From the NCBI GenBank assembly GCA_023395555.1, contig JAEWYQ010000017.1, positions 1-64,000 of the forward strand: DNA of 64,000 bases. Reading direction: 5' to 3'. Origin of the DNA: Bacillota bacterium. GTDB lineage: Bacteria; Bacillota; Clostridia; Lachnospirales; Lachnospiraceae. A program made the translations under genes and the position numbers. Shown piece by piece: positions 53,491-61,742 of this stretch; the first letter of the stretch is position 1, and each line of letters opens with the position of its first letter. Below the pieces are notes generated by a model. That model saw nothing but the letters and a program-made list of their open reading frames with translations, was not told where the DNA came from and ran no database searches.

Positions 53491-54024
53491 ATGATCCCAT
53501 ACAAGAGATTGAGAAGAGACCTGGTGCATCAGGGAAGAATTATCGATTATTACAGCGATACCATTGAGATTAACCAGGGTAAGACTACTACCTTTGATTT
53601 TATCAATCACAAGGGGGCATCTGCCATGGTGCCCGTGGATGACCAGGGGAAGATTCTTATGGTACGCCAATACCGCAATGCGGTTGACAGCTATTCCCTG
53701 GAGATTCCCGCAGGGGGCTTAAATCCGGGAGAGGATAATGAAACCTGTGCCATCCGTGAATGCGAAGAAGAGACAGGTTATAAGGCAGGAGAGGTGCATC
53801 ATCTGATTGATGTCTATACCACAGTTGCCTTCAGCAATGAGAAAATCTGCATCTACTATACCACGGGAATAACCCCCTCAAAACAGAATCTGGACGAGGA
53901 TGAATTCGTTACCATTGAGCGCTATTCCCTGGAGGAGCTGACCCGGATGATACTGGACGGGGAGATCAAGGATGCCAAAACGGTGGCAGCCCTGCTGGCC
54001 TACCGGGCTAAAACCGGACAGTAG
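53491..54024 (+). CDS. ADP-ribose pyrophosphatase-type NUDIX hydrolase
   Basis: 177 aa resembling NudF/ADP-ribose pyrophosphatase. MVRQYRNAVDSYSLEIPAGGLNPGEDNETCAIRECEEETGY holds the NUDIX box with the IPAGG lead typical of ADPRase, and SNEKICIYYTTG follows. It would split ADP-ribose into AMP and ribose-5-phosphate. ATG 53491 follows GGAGG by 5 nt. TTG 53464, also with GGAGG, is an alternative giving 186 aa. A hairpin GTCATTG / CAATGAC (about 53389-53417) lies upstream. Confidence 0.87.
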   Translation: MIPYKRLRRDLVHQGRIIDYYSDTIEINQGKTTTFDFINHKGASAMVPVDDQGKILMVRQYRNAVDSYSLEIPAGGLNPGEDNETCAIRECEEETGYKAGEVHHLIDVYTTVAFSNEKICIYYTTGITPSKQNLDEDEFVTIERYSLEELTRMILDGEIKDAKTVAALLAYRAKTGQ

Positions 54025-54091
54025 CTATATATTATAGGTTCTTCAGGCAAATCGGCAATGCTTGTTCTAATTTCTGCCCTGCCTCATATGA

Positions 54092-54188
54092 TATAATAAA
54101 AACGTGGCAGCATGATGGAGCTTGTTTGAATCATGCGAAGGGAGAGGAAGACCGGGAACAGGTTTGCTGTTCCTGACCGGAGGCTCTC
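54092..54188 (+). promoter_or_regulatory. Structured spoIIM leader, diverged copy of the his 87-bp element
   Basis: The blocks TATAAT-AAA-CG (54092), AGCATGATG and GAGC (54109-54121), ATCATGCGA (54130-54138), GGAG (54141-54144) and AAGA occur in the same order and spacing as in the his repeats. Hairpin A is GCATGAT / ATCATGC. Hairpin B is GGAACAG / CTGTTCC (54155-54161 and 54167-54173), matching GAACA / TGTTC of the his hairpin B with different flanks. An outer GAGAG / CTCTC (54142-54146 and 54184-54188) closes the second half. TATAAT may serve as a -10 box, though no good -35 is seen. Confidence 0.6.
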
Positions 54189-54209
54189 TGATGACGGGCA
54201 GGTAGGAGA

Positions 54210-54821
54210 ATGAAGCGGTTAAAATTACAGATTGGCCGCCCTGGTGTAATTCAGGCGGCGATAATACTGATGATTATTGGTCTGATCCTTGGGATAGTCT
54301 GTGCCAATATGTTCCGGGGGAACTTTACAAAGCAATTGCAGATATATGAAGGAAATGTATTTGCCAGAATCGTGGGCAGTGAGATTAATTACGCGGGGCT
54401 TTTCCGGTACGTGCTGGGGAATAATTTCGGTGATTTTATTCTGTTCTGGCTGCTGAGTCTCACTATTCTGGGCATACCATATATGACCTATAAAATTGCC
54501 TCTTTTGGCTTTTTTACCGGTTTTTTCATCTCGGCAGTCACCATGGAATATGGAATCAAGGGCTTTTTGCTGGTTCTGGCATACGTCTTTCCCCATGGGC
54601 TGCTGTATCTTCCCATTGCCCTCATCTGTCTGCACAGGGGCTTTCGTCTGTGCCGGGAGATCTACCAGTCGGGGCATACCAGCCTGAAAGCTCTGGCAGG
54701 GGCGGTTAAGACAAGCCTTCCTGTTATTGTACTGCTGGCAGTCGCACTGGTTTTTGCCAGCTTTCTGGAGGCATATCCGGGAGCATTTTTCCTTAAGAAG
54801 GCTTTGGGATTATTCCTGTAA
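54210..54821 (+). CDS. spoIIM: Stage II sporulation protein M
   Basis: 203-aa membrane protein of the DMP engulfment complex (SpoIID, SpoIIM, SpoIIP) made under sigma-E in the mother cell. Four to five hydrophobic segments are visible, with FGDFILFWLLSLTILGIPYMTYKIASFGFFTGFFIS and KGFLLVLAYVFPHGLLYLPIALIC, typical of SpoIIM. ATG 54210 follows TAGGAG. It lies 42 nt before a xerD-like gene, an order also known in Bacillus. Its leader carries the two-hairpin element shared with the his operon. Confidence 0.93.
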   Translation: MKRLKLQIGRPGVIQAAIILMIIGLILGIVCANMFRGNFTKQLQIYEGNVFARIVGSEINYAGLFRYVLGNNFGDFILFWLLSLTILGIPYMTYKIASFGFFTGFFISAVTMEYGIKGFLLVLAYVFPHGLLYLPIALICLHRGFRLCREIYQSGHTSLKALAGAVKTSLPVIVLLAVALVFASFLEAYPGAFFLKKALGLFL

Positions 54822-54863
54822 TTCAGCAACAATCCAACTGATACATAGCGAAGGAGGGGTACC

Positions 54864-55745
54864 TTGGAACAATTGATCTCCGGTTTTCTGCAATATCTCC
54901 GGGAGGTGAAGTGTGCATCGGATAATACGCTGCAGGCCTATCAGAATGATTTGAAAAAACTTCGCCTTTTCCTGGAGAGGCAGGGAATCCATTCCGTTGA
55001 TAAAATCAGCGAGACAAATTTGAATTCCTATATCCTGAGCTTGGAGAGGGATGGCTTATCCCCTGCATCGGTGTCCAGAAACATTGCCGCAATGAAGGCA
55101 TTTTTCCTGTATCTCATTAAGCACCGGCTGCTTCAGAGTGATCCCTCGGAGCGGATGAAGCCCCCCAGAGTACAGAAAAAAGCCCCCGGTGTGTTGAAGA
55201 TGGATGTGGTTGACCGTCTGCTGCTTCAGCCGGACGGCCGGACAAAGAAGGGAATCAGAGACAGGGCCATGCTGGAACTGCTGTATGCCACCGGGATTAA
55301 GGTATCTGAATTGATTGCCCTGAAGCAGGAGGATGTGAATCTGACCTCCGGATATATTACCTGCGGGGAAAGGCGGGAGCGCAATATTCCTTTCGGGAAG
55401 ACGGCCAGAGAGGCTCTGGAGGCCTATTTGACAATCAGGGAGGAAGCCTTTGCCGGGAAGGAGAAGGAAAGCCGGTTCCTGTTTTTGAATTCCTCAGGAG
55501 AGGCCCTGACCCGGCAGGGATTGTGGAAGCTTCTGAAGGCCTATGCAAAGCAGGCCGGTATGGAGGAGGTCAGCCCTAATTCCCTCCGGCATTCCTTTGC
55601 CGCGCACATGCTGGAGAACGGAGCGGATCTCGGCAGCGTTCAGGAGTTTCTGGGCCATGCTGATATCGCCACAACTCAATGGTATCTCAACAACGGCGCT
55701 AAAAACAGCCGTGAGGTATATATGAATACACATCCCAGAGCCTAG
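54864..55745 (+). CDS. XerD-like tyrosine recombinase with altered catalytic residues
   Basis: 293 aa, full-length XerD architecture: SAM-like core-binding N-terminal domain (about 1-100) and catalytic domain. The position after spoIIM fits XerD. Compared with E. coli XerD residues (R148, K172, H244, R247, H270, Y279), this protein has K146 (ATGIKVSEL), no clear Lys in CGERRER (167-173), N239 (SPNSLRHSF), R242, H265 and Y274. The first Arg and first His of the RKHRHY set are therefore replaced. It may be inactive or specialised. TTG 54864 follows AAGGAGG by 6 nt. Confidence 0.85.
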   Translation: MEQLISGFLQYLREVKCASDNTLQAYQNDLKKLRLFLERQGIHSVDKISETNLNSYILSLERDGLSPASVSRNIAAMKAFFLYLIKHRLLQSDPSERMKPPRVQKKAPGVLKMDVVDRLLLQPDGRTKKGIRDRAMLELLYATGIKVSELIALKQEDVNLTSGYITCGERRERNIPFGKTAREALEAYLTIREEAFAGKEKESRFLFLNSSGEALTRQGLWKLLKAYAKQAGMEEVSPNSLRHSFAAHMLENGADLGSVQEFLGHADIATTQWYLNNGAKNSREVYMNTHPRA

Positions 55746-55819
55746 GGTATGGTTTCAACCATAATCATATCATATAATTAATCAGACAGTCATAACAGCA
55801 CACCGGCGTCTTATATCCT

Positions 55820-56848
55820 TTATAGAGTGTCGGCAATGGCATAGATCAATTTCTCGGAGGCATCCCAGCCGAGGCAGGGATCGGTAATGGATTTCCCGTA
55901 AACATGCTCGGTCACCTTTTGGGAGCCTTCTTCAATATAGCTTTCGATCATAACCCCCTTAACCATGGAGGCGATTTCGGCGGAATGTCTGCGGCTGTGC
56001 AGCACCTCCTTGACGATGCGGATCTGCTCCAGGTACTGCTTGTTGGAGTTAGCATGGTTGGCATCCACAATGATGGCCGGATTCACCAGGTTGCGCTCAT
56101 TGTACATGGATGCCAGAAGATTCAGATCCTCATAGTGATAGTTAGGGATAGACTGGCCGTGCTTGTTAACGGCACCCCGGAGAATCGTATGGGCCAGAGG
56201 GTTGCCGGAGGTGTTCACCTCCCAGGTGCGGTACAGAAAGGTATGCCTTGCCTGGGCGGCAACAACGGAATTAAGCATAACGGAGAAATCTCCGCTGGTG
56301 GGATTCTTCATGCCTGCGGGAACGTCCATGCCGCTGATGGTCAGCCGGTGCTGCTGATCCTCCACGGAGCGGGCACCCACGGCAACATAGGAGAGAATAT
56401 CTTCTACATAGGGCCAATTTTCAGGGTAGAGCATCTCGTCTGCAGCGGTGAGGCCGCTTTCCGCAATAGCACGAAGATGCATCTTACGCATGGCAATCAG
56501 ACCTTCCTGAAGATCCGGTTCCTTCTCCGGGTCCGGCTGGTGCACCATTCCCTTGTATCCTTCGCCCGTGGTTCTGGGCTTATTCGTATAAATTCTTGGA
56601 ATCAGTATCACCTTATCCCTAACCTTATCCTGAACCCTTGCCAGGCGGGAAATATAATCACATACCGCATCCTCGTTATCCGCGGAGCAGGGGCCGATAA
56701 TTACCAGAAATTTATCAGAATCGCCGGTGATAACGTCTTTTATTTGCTTATCCCGCTCCTTTTTGCAGAGAACATCCCGGGCGGGCATGGGATATGCCCT
56801 GGCCAGTTCTTCCGGCGAGATAACCTCTTTTATGAATTGAAAGCTCAT
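55820..56848 (-). CDS. aroF: 3-deoxy-7-phosphoheptulonate synthase, class I (AroF/G/H type)
   Basis: First step of the shikimate pathway: PEP plus erythrose-4-phosphate to DAHP. 342 aa. Motifs: VIIGPCSADNEDAVCDYISRLA, IPRIYTNKPRTTGEGYKGM, GARSVEDQQHR, GMKNPTSGDFSVMLNS, IIVDANHANSNKQ and VMIESYIEEGSQ. These give the metal-binding Cys, His, Glu and Asp. GAGGAG precedes the start on the minus strand. It is the only intact minus-strand gene of the window, convergent with the xerD-like gene. No ACT or chorismate-mutase domain is fused. Confidence 0.95.
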   Translation of the reverse strand: MSFQFIKEVISPEELARAYPMPARDVLCKKERDKQIKDVITGDSDKFLVIIGPCSADNEDAVCDYISRLARVQDKVRDKVILIPRIYTNKPRTTGEGYKGMVHQPDPEKEPDLQEGLIAMRKMHLRAIAESGLTAADEMLYPENWPYVEDILSYVAVGARSVEDQQHRLTISGMDVPAGMKNPTSGDFSVMLNSVVAAQARHTFLYRTWEVNTSGNPLAHTILRGAVNKHGQSIPNYHYEDLNLLASMYNERNLVNPAIIVDANHANSNKQYLEQIRIVKEVLHSRRHSAEIASMVKGVMIESYIEEGSQKVTEHVYGKSITDPCLGWDASEKLIYAIADTL

Positions 56849-56878
56849 AGTCTTAAATCTCCTCGTTTTTTGTGTATC

Positions 56879-56907
56879 ATTTTATCCTTTTTTTCTACAT
56901 TCGTCAA
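56879..56907 (-). promoter_or_regulatory. Sigma-A promoter of aroF (minus strand)
   Basis: Read on the minus strand: TTGACG (56907-56902), 17 bp, TAAAAT (56884-56879), about 30 bp before the start codon. Confidence 0.75.
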
Positions 56908-57060
56908 TCACATAATTCCTGTTTGCAGGAAAACGGCCTAAAACAGCATAAAATCAAAGATAGATGCATAATGAATGCATGGAAGGGTTATAGTTCAATC
57001 TGCGGCAGGGAGAAGACGGAACTGTATCCTTAAAAGATAATTCTGACTGGGGGCTGGGAT

Positions 57061-57648
57061 ATGAAAAAATGCCGTGGGACCAAGGAGGGAGCCTTACGTC
57101 GTTTTCTGGGGAAGTGCGTCGTCATAAGCATTTCCTTACTTATTATTTTTCAGCTGCTGTATGAGCATTCCTCTGTGTTTTACCGGGTCAATAATGTGTT
57201 TCTCAGGCGGGCTACCGTCAATGCGCATTTGAATGAGAATGATCTGTATCTGCTGAAGGGAGAGGAATTTCATCTCTATGTTATTGCATTGAATCAAAGA
57301 GTTTCTTTTTCTTCCACTAATTTCTGGGTTGCGGGAGTTAATTTTAACGGGCGGGTCTTCGGTTATCAGACGGGGCATTGCTTTATACTGGCAAAGGTGG
57401 ATGATCAGATATTGAAATGCCGGGTTCATGTGATGGACATCAGCAAGGAGAAGCTGAACCTGAAGGTCGGCGGCGCCCACCGCCTCCGAATCCATGGAAG
57501 CAATTCCTTTGTGCGGTGGAAAAGCTCCAATCCGGAGGTGGCCACCGTCAATATGTTCGGAAAGGTGAAGGCCAAAAAGCGGGGGCGGACTGTAATATCC
57601 GCTAAAATTAAGGGGAAAACCTTGCGATGTGAGGTAAGGGTGAAATAA
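57061..57648 (+). CDS. Membrane-anchored protein with a single Big2-like Ig domain
   Basis: 195 aa. A basic N-terminus and one transmembrane helix (about residues 18-34) precede a globular part. The last ~80 residues follow the bacterial Ig-like (Big2) pattern: LKVGGAHRLRIHGSNSFVRWKSSNPEVATVNMFGKVKAKKRGRTVISAKIKGKTLRCEVRV. The middle segment (about 60-120) may be a second, more diverged Ig-like unit. Probably faces outward. Function unknown. ATG 57061 has GGGGGCTGGG upstream. dacF follows after 79 nt, so a cell-envelope role is possible. Confidence 0.72.
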   Translation: MKKCRGTKEGALRRFLGKCVVISISLLIIFQLLYEHSSVFYRVNNVFLRRATVNAHLNENDLYLLKGEEFHLYVIALNQRVSFSSTNFWVAGVNFNGRVFGYQTGHCFILAKVDDQILKCRVHVMDISKEKLNLKVGGAHRLRIHGSNSFVRWKSSNPEVATVNMFGKVKAKKRGRTVISAKIKGKTLRCEVRVK

Positions 57649-57727
57649 TAAGACAATTTATCATAGGATTGGTCTAAAATCCGAGAGCCTGGATTAAAAT
57701 AGTAATAATACTTTTTTTGGAGTCATT

Positions 57728-58990
57728 ATGAAAAAAATTATTGCAGTGGTCCTGCTGTGTTCCATGCTTCTTGCCCTGCCCGCCGTCGGAGTAGTGAATG
57801 CACAAGATGTGCAAATTCGAAATACCGCAATCGCACAGGGAAAGTCTACCGCACCAAAGAAGGAAGGAGATGCCATCACAGTTTCGGCGACAGCCTCCGT
57901 GCAGTTGGACATGGCGTCACGTTCTGCAGTATTAATAGAAGGTTCTACCGGAACTGTTATTTTCGACAAGAATAAGGATGAGAAGCTCCGGCCTGCCAGC
58001 ATTACCAAGATTATGACCTTATTGCTGATTTTTGAAGCTCTGGAGGCGGGGCAGATATCCCTCACGGATGAGGTCAGCGTGTCCGAATATGCCGCATCCA
58101 TGGGCGGTTCCCAGGTATACCTGGAGCCCTTCGAGGTGCAGGATGTGAATACCATGATCAAATGCATCAGCATTGCCAGCGCCAATGATGCCTCGGTTGC
58201 CATGGCTGAGAAAATAGCCGGCTCCGAGGAGGAGTTCGTCGCGCGGATGAATGAACGGGCAAAGGAACTGGGCATGAACAGTACGCATTTTGTAAATTGC
58301 TGCGGCCTGGATGTGGATAATCACTACACCTCCGCCTATGACGTGGCGCTGATGTCCAGGGAGCTGATTATGAACCACCCTCAGATCAGTGATTATTCCA
58401 CGGTATGGATGGATACTATTACCCATACCACGAGAAAGGGCACCAGTGAGTTCGGTCTGACCAACACCAATAAGCTGATCAAATTCTATGAGGGTATCAC
58501 CGGTTTGAAGACCGGCTCCACCAGTCTGGCGAAGTATTGCCTCTCGGCTACGGCAAAGAAGGGGAATATGAATCTGATTGCGGTCATCATGTCGGCCCCG
58601 GATACAAAGACCAGATTTATGGAAGCGTCAAAGCTTTTAAACTATGGCTTCGCCAATTACAGCATCTTTACCGATAATAATTCGGATACGGTGCTGGAGC
58701 CGGTGAAGGTCAGCCGCGGGGTGGCGGATACCGTGAAGGGAAGAGCCGCACAGGAATTCTCCTATCTTTGTTCCAAGGGGAAGAGTGCGGATGGAATTCG
58801 CAAGGAGGTGGCGCTCTATGAGAAGGTGGAGGCGCCGGTTACCCAGGATTCCAAAATCGGAGAGATTGTTTATTACCACGATAAGGAGAAAATCGGAACG
58901 GTCGATATTCTGGCGGCGGAAGCAGTGGATAAAGCAGGCTGGAAGCATTATTTTGTAAAAGTCATAAAACGGCATTTTATTGGAAAATAA
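57728..58990 (+). CDS. dacF: D-alanyl-D-alanine carboxypeptidase (DacF/PBP5-like)
   Basis: Low-molecular-weight penicillin-binding protein that trims pentapeptide stems. 420 aa. The signal peptide MKKIIAVVLLCSMLLALPAVG is cleaved after about residue 26. Active-site SxxK is in RPASITKIMT, SxN in SIASANDASVAMAE, and KTG in GLKTGSTSLAKYCLSATA. The C-terminal beta domain (about 310-400) ends in a basic segment that could act as an amphipathic anchor. GGAG lies before ATG 57728. Homologs include the sporulation-linked DacF and vegetative DacA, and the choice between them is inference. Confidence 0.92.
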   Translation: MKKIIAVVLLCSMLLALPAVGVVNAQDVQIRNTAIAQGKSTAPKKEGDAITVSATASVQLDMASRSAVLIEGSTGTVIFDKNKDEKLRPASITKIMTLLLIFEALEAGQISLTDEVSVSEYAASMGGSQVYLEPFEVQDVNTMIKCISIASANDASVAMAEKIAGSEEEFVARMNERAKELGMNSTHFVNCCGLDVDNHYTSAYDVALMSRELIMNHPQISDYSTVWMDTITHTTRKGTSEFGLTNTNKLIKFYEGITGLKTGSTSLAKYCLSATAKKGNMNLIAVIMSAPDTKTRFMEASKLLNYGFANYSIFTDNNSDTVLEPVKVSRGVADTVKGRAAQEFSYLCSKGKSADGIRKEVALYEKVEAPVTQDSKIGEIVYYHDKEKIGTVDILAAEAVDKAGWKHYFVKVIKRHFIGK

Positions 58991-59003
58991 GAGGCCCCGG
59001 AAG

Positions 59004-59050
59004 GAACAGGCAAAAAGCTATCAGCGAAAGCTCTTAGCTTTTTTCCTGTT
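59004..59050 (+). terminator. Bidirectional terminator after dacF
   Basis: AACAGG-CA-AAAAAGCTA pairs with TAGCTTTTTT-CCTGTT (59004-59020 and 59035-59050), with A and T runs inside the stem. Confidence 0.9.
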
Positions 59051-59070
59051 TTACTGCAAGAAATGTCAGG

Positions 59071-59142
59071 TTGACATCGGAAAGCGGAACTAGTATAGTT
59101 AATAGGTACGATATCCGGTCCCCTTCAGGGGAAGGATAATCG
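59071..59142 (+). promoter_or_regulatory. Promoter and leader hairpin of the metallophosphoesterase gene
   Basis: TTGACA (59071-59076) and TATAGT (59094-59099) with 17-bp spacing. Just downstream, CGATATCC (59109-59116) pairs with GGATAATCG (59134-59142), enclosing TCCCC-TTCA-GGGGA (59119-59132), a stable two-part hairpin near the 5' end of the transcript. Confidence 0.7.
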
Positions 59143-59181
59143 CGCAGGAGATAATCGAACAGGAACAGAGAGGAGCCGGGT

Positions 59182-60189
59182 ATGCCAAAGGATATGATGA
59201 TATACGGGGTTATTGTGATTCTTATTCTCTGGATCATAATAGAACAGAGGCTGCTTGTTACCTCCAAGTATACCATAAGGTCTGAGAAGCTGTCCCGGAA
59301 GTCGGGGGCTGTCAGCTTTGTGGTTCTGGCAGATCTGCATAACTGTGAACTGGGAAAGAGGAACCGGCGTCTGTTACGGAAGGTGGAAGCTCTTGCTCCG
59401 AATTTTGTTCTGGTGGCGGGAGATATGGTAAATAAGACAGGAATTTGTTATCCCGGGAAGGCCAGCCTTCTTATAGAAGAGCTGGCGAAGAAGTACCGGG
59501 TATTCTATGCCTATGGAAATCATGAGCAAAGGCTGGAGCAGAAGGAGAAGAAGGACGGGCAGCCTTGGACCGAAGAGGAGCTGTCCAGCCGAGCCGCCTG
59601 GATGGAATTCAAGAATCGGATGAAAGAAGCCCAGGTAAAAATCCTGGATAATGAGAGTGTGATGCTGGAATCAGAGTCCGGTTGCTTAAGATTTACAGGG
59701 GTATCCATTGAAGAGAAGTATTTTGGATTTCATGCCTTCCAGGATATGGAGGTCTCTTATCTGAACTCTGTGCTGGGGGAAAGCAATCCACCGGGGATAC
59801 CGAAGGGGTGCTTTCAGATATTGATTGCCCACAACCCGGTGTTTTTTGATACCTATGCCCGGTGGGGGGCGGAGCTTACCCTGTCCGGTCATGTCCATGG
59901 GGGAATGATGCGTCTTCCCGGTCTGGGAGGTGTGCTGTCCCCTCAGGCCAGATTTTTCCCTAAATACGATGCGGGACATTATGTCATACATGGCAGGTCT
60001 GGCGAAGGCTCTGGAGAAAGCAAGGGCGCGTCCGGGCACGGAGTGCGGTACCGTGAGCGCAGGGATTCGCGGAATCAGGCAGGGATGAAGCATATGGTGG
60101 TATCCAGAGGACTGGGTTCCCATTCCATTATGCCGCGGATCTTTAATATACCGGAGCTGGTCTATATCCGGCTTACCGGTGAGGAATAA
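59182..60189 (+). CDS. Metallophosphoesterase (YkuE/YaeI-like)
   Basis: 335 aa. An N-terminal membrane helix (MIYGVIVILILWIIIEQRLL) precedes a calcineurin-like domain: ADLHNCELGKRNRRLL, LVAGDMVN, YGNHEQRLEQ, IAHNPVFFD and LSGHVHGGMMRLPG. These supply the expected Asp, His and Asn metal ligands. The usual DxHxxxxG reads DLHNCELG. A basic, Gly/Ser/Arg-rich insert (about residues 274-300) interrupts the C-terminus before SRGLGSHSIMPRIFNIPELVYIRL. Related YkuE and YaeI act on membrane lipids or nucleotides. The substrate is unknown. GAGGAG lies before ATG 59182. Confidence 0.85.
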   Translation: MPKDMMIYGVIVILILWIIIEQRLLVTSKYTIRSEKLSRKSGAVSFVVLADLHNCELGKRNRRLLRKVEALAPNFVLVAGDMVNKTGICYPGKASLLIEELAKKYRVFYAYGNHEQRLEQKEKKDGQPWTEEELSSRAAWMEFKNRMKEAQVKILDNESVMLESESGCLRFTGVSIEEKYFGFHAFQDMEVSYLNSVLGESNPPGIPKGCFQILIAHNPVFFDTYARWGAELTLSGHVHGGMMRLPGLGGVLSPQARFFPKYDAGHYVIHGRSGEGSGESKGASGHGVRYRERRDSRNQAGMKHMVVSRGLGSHSIMPRIFNIPELVYIRLTGEE

Positions 60190-60230
60190 TGGAATATAAA
60201 ATATAAAACAGCGTCAGGGAAAGGAACAGC

Positions 60231-61007
60231 ATGAGTATTCCGGTGAAATTGGAAGCATTTGAAGGGCCGTTGGACCTTTTGCTTCATTTGATCGATAAAA
60301 ATAAAGTTAATATCTATGATATTCCTATTGTTTCAATTACGGAGCAGTATCTGGACTATATAAAGCAGATGGAAGCCAGGAATCTGGAGCTTATGAGTGA
60401 GTTTCTTGTGATGGCCGCCACGCTGATCAATATCAAATCCAAGATGCTGCTGCCGGTGGAGGAGACGGAGGATGAGGAAGCGGTGGATCCCAGGCAGGAG
60501 CTGGTGGAGCGGCTGCTGGAATATAAGATGTACAAATACATCTCAGAAGAACTTAAAGGCCGGGAGATGGATGCCTCCAGGGTGCTCTTCAAGCCTCCGA
60601 CCATCCCTAAGGAGATTGCGGATTACCGGGAGGAGATCGATGTGGAAGAGCTGCTGACGGATCTCACTCTGTCCAGGCTGCATGAGATCTTTAAGTCTAT
60701 TGTGAAAAAGCAGGCGGATAAGATTGATCCGATTCGAAGTAAATTCGGGAAGATTGAAAAGGAAGAGATCAACCTGTCCCGGAAATTTGTCCAGATACAG
60801 GAATACGGATTATTGCATAAAACCTTTTCCTTTCGCAATCTATTGGAAGCCCAGCATACCAGAATGGAAATGATCGTAACCTTTCTGGGTGTTTTGGAGC
60901 TGATTAAGATCGGAAGGCTTGAGATCCGGCAGGATTGTCTATTTGCGGATATCAGTATTACCTATCTTGCGGCAGATATTATAACAATGGAGGAGGCAGG
61001 CTTTTAA
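60231..61007 (+). CDS. scpA: Segregation and condensation protein A
   Basis: Kleisin subunit of the bacterial condensin SMC-ScpA-ScpB. 258 aa. It begins IPVKLEAFEGPLDLLLHLIDKNKVNIYDIPI, the standard ScpA start that binds the SMC neck, then LVMAATLINIKSKMLLP. The middle is acidic and flexible, and the C-terminal winged helix (TFLGVLELIKIGRLEIRQ) binds the SMC cap. AAAGGAAC precedes ATG 60231. The stop overlaps the scpB start by one base. Confidence 0.96.
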   Translation: MSIPVKLEAFEGPLDLLLHLIDKNKVNIYDIPIVSITEQYLDYIKQMEARNLELMSEFLVMAATLINIKSKMLLPVEETEDEEAVDPRQELVERLLEYKMYKYISEELKGREMDASRVLFKPPTIPKEIADYREEIDVEELLTDLTLSRLHEIFKSIVKKQADKIDPIRSKFGKIEKEEINLSRKFVQIQEYGLLHKTFSFRNLLEAQHTRMEMIVTFLGVLELIKIGRLEIRQDCLFADISITYLAADIITMEEAGF

Positions 61008-61576
61008 TGGAGCTGAAGATGCTGGAAGCACAGATTGAAGCAATCTTATTTACCATGGGAGAAGCGGTTGAGGTGGAGCGGATCGCCGGAGCCCTGGAGC
61101 ATGATGCGGAGACGGTCCGCAGAATCGTCCGCAATATGATGGACCAGTACGAGAGTGAGGACCGGGGAATACATATTATCGAGCTGGACGGGGCGTTCCA
61201 GATGTGCACCAAGCCCTCCATGTATGAATCTATCATTAAGATCACCCATATTCCCAAGAAGCATATATTAACCGATGTGCTGCTGGAAACGCTGTCCATC
61301 ATCGCCTACAAGCAGCCCATCACCAAGCTTCAGATCGAAGCGATCCGGGGGGTGAAATCGGATCATGCCGTCAATAAGCTGGTGGAATACAATCTGGTCT
61401 GTGAGATGGGAAGAATGGATGCTCCCGGAAGGCCGATTCTCTTCGGAACCACCGAGGAATTCCTGAGAAGCTTCGGGCTGCAGTCCCTGGAGGCACTTCC
61501 GGTGATGAATCCGGAGAAGCTGGAGGATTTTAAGCTGGAAGCGGAAGAAGAAGCCCAGCTGACATTGGATATTTAG
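61007..61576 (+). CDS. scpB: Segregation and condensation protein B
   Basis: Winged-helix partner of ScpA in condensin. 189 aa with AQIEAILFTMGEAVEVERIAGAL, then LETLSIIAYKQPITKLQIEAIRGVKSDHAVNKLVE, the clearest ScpB signature, and GRPILFGTTEEFLRSFGL. ATG 61007 shares a base with the scpA stop (TAATG) and has GGAGGAGG upstream, so the pair is translationally coupled. The open frame from 60935 is only an extension. Confidence 0.96.
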   Translation: MELKMLEAQIEAILFTMGEAVEVERIAGALEHDAETVRRIVRNMMDQYESEDRGIHIIELDGAFQMCTKPSMYESIIKITHIPKKHILTDVLLETLSIIAYKQPITKLQIEAIRGVKSDHAVNKLVEYNLVCEMGRMDAPGRPILFGTTEEFLRSFGLQSLEALPVMNPEKLEDFKLEAEEEAQLTLDI

Positions 61577-61643
61577 GTGCTGCAGTGCGGAGGCTGAATA
61601 GGATGCCGCCTCATATAGGATGGAGGACATAGGATTTCTGTTC

Positions 61644-61672
61644 TTGAAAATACGCCTTATTTATGATATAGT
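61644..61672 (+). promoter_or_regulatory. Sigma-A promoter of the ferritin-like gene
   Basis: TTGAAA (61644-61649) and TATAGT (61667-61672) with 17-bp spacing, about 70 bp before the start. Confidence 0.65.
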
Positions 61673-61742
61673 TAGTACTAGGTATTATAAAAGCACAGGC
61701 ATATTTTATATGCTCTATAAAAATGAATAAGGAGGTTTCACA

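Noticed and set aside
55904..56941. 345-codon + strand ORF
   Set aside because: It is the antisense shadow of aroF, whose motifs and ribosome site on the minus strand are clear.
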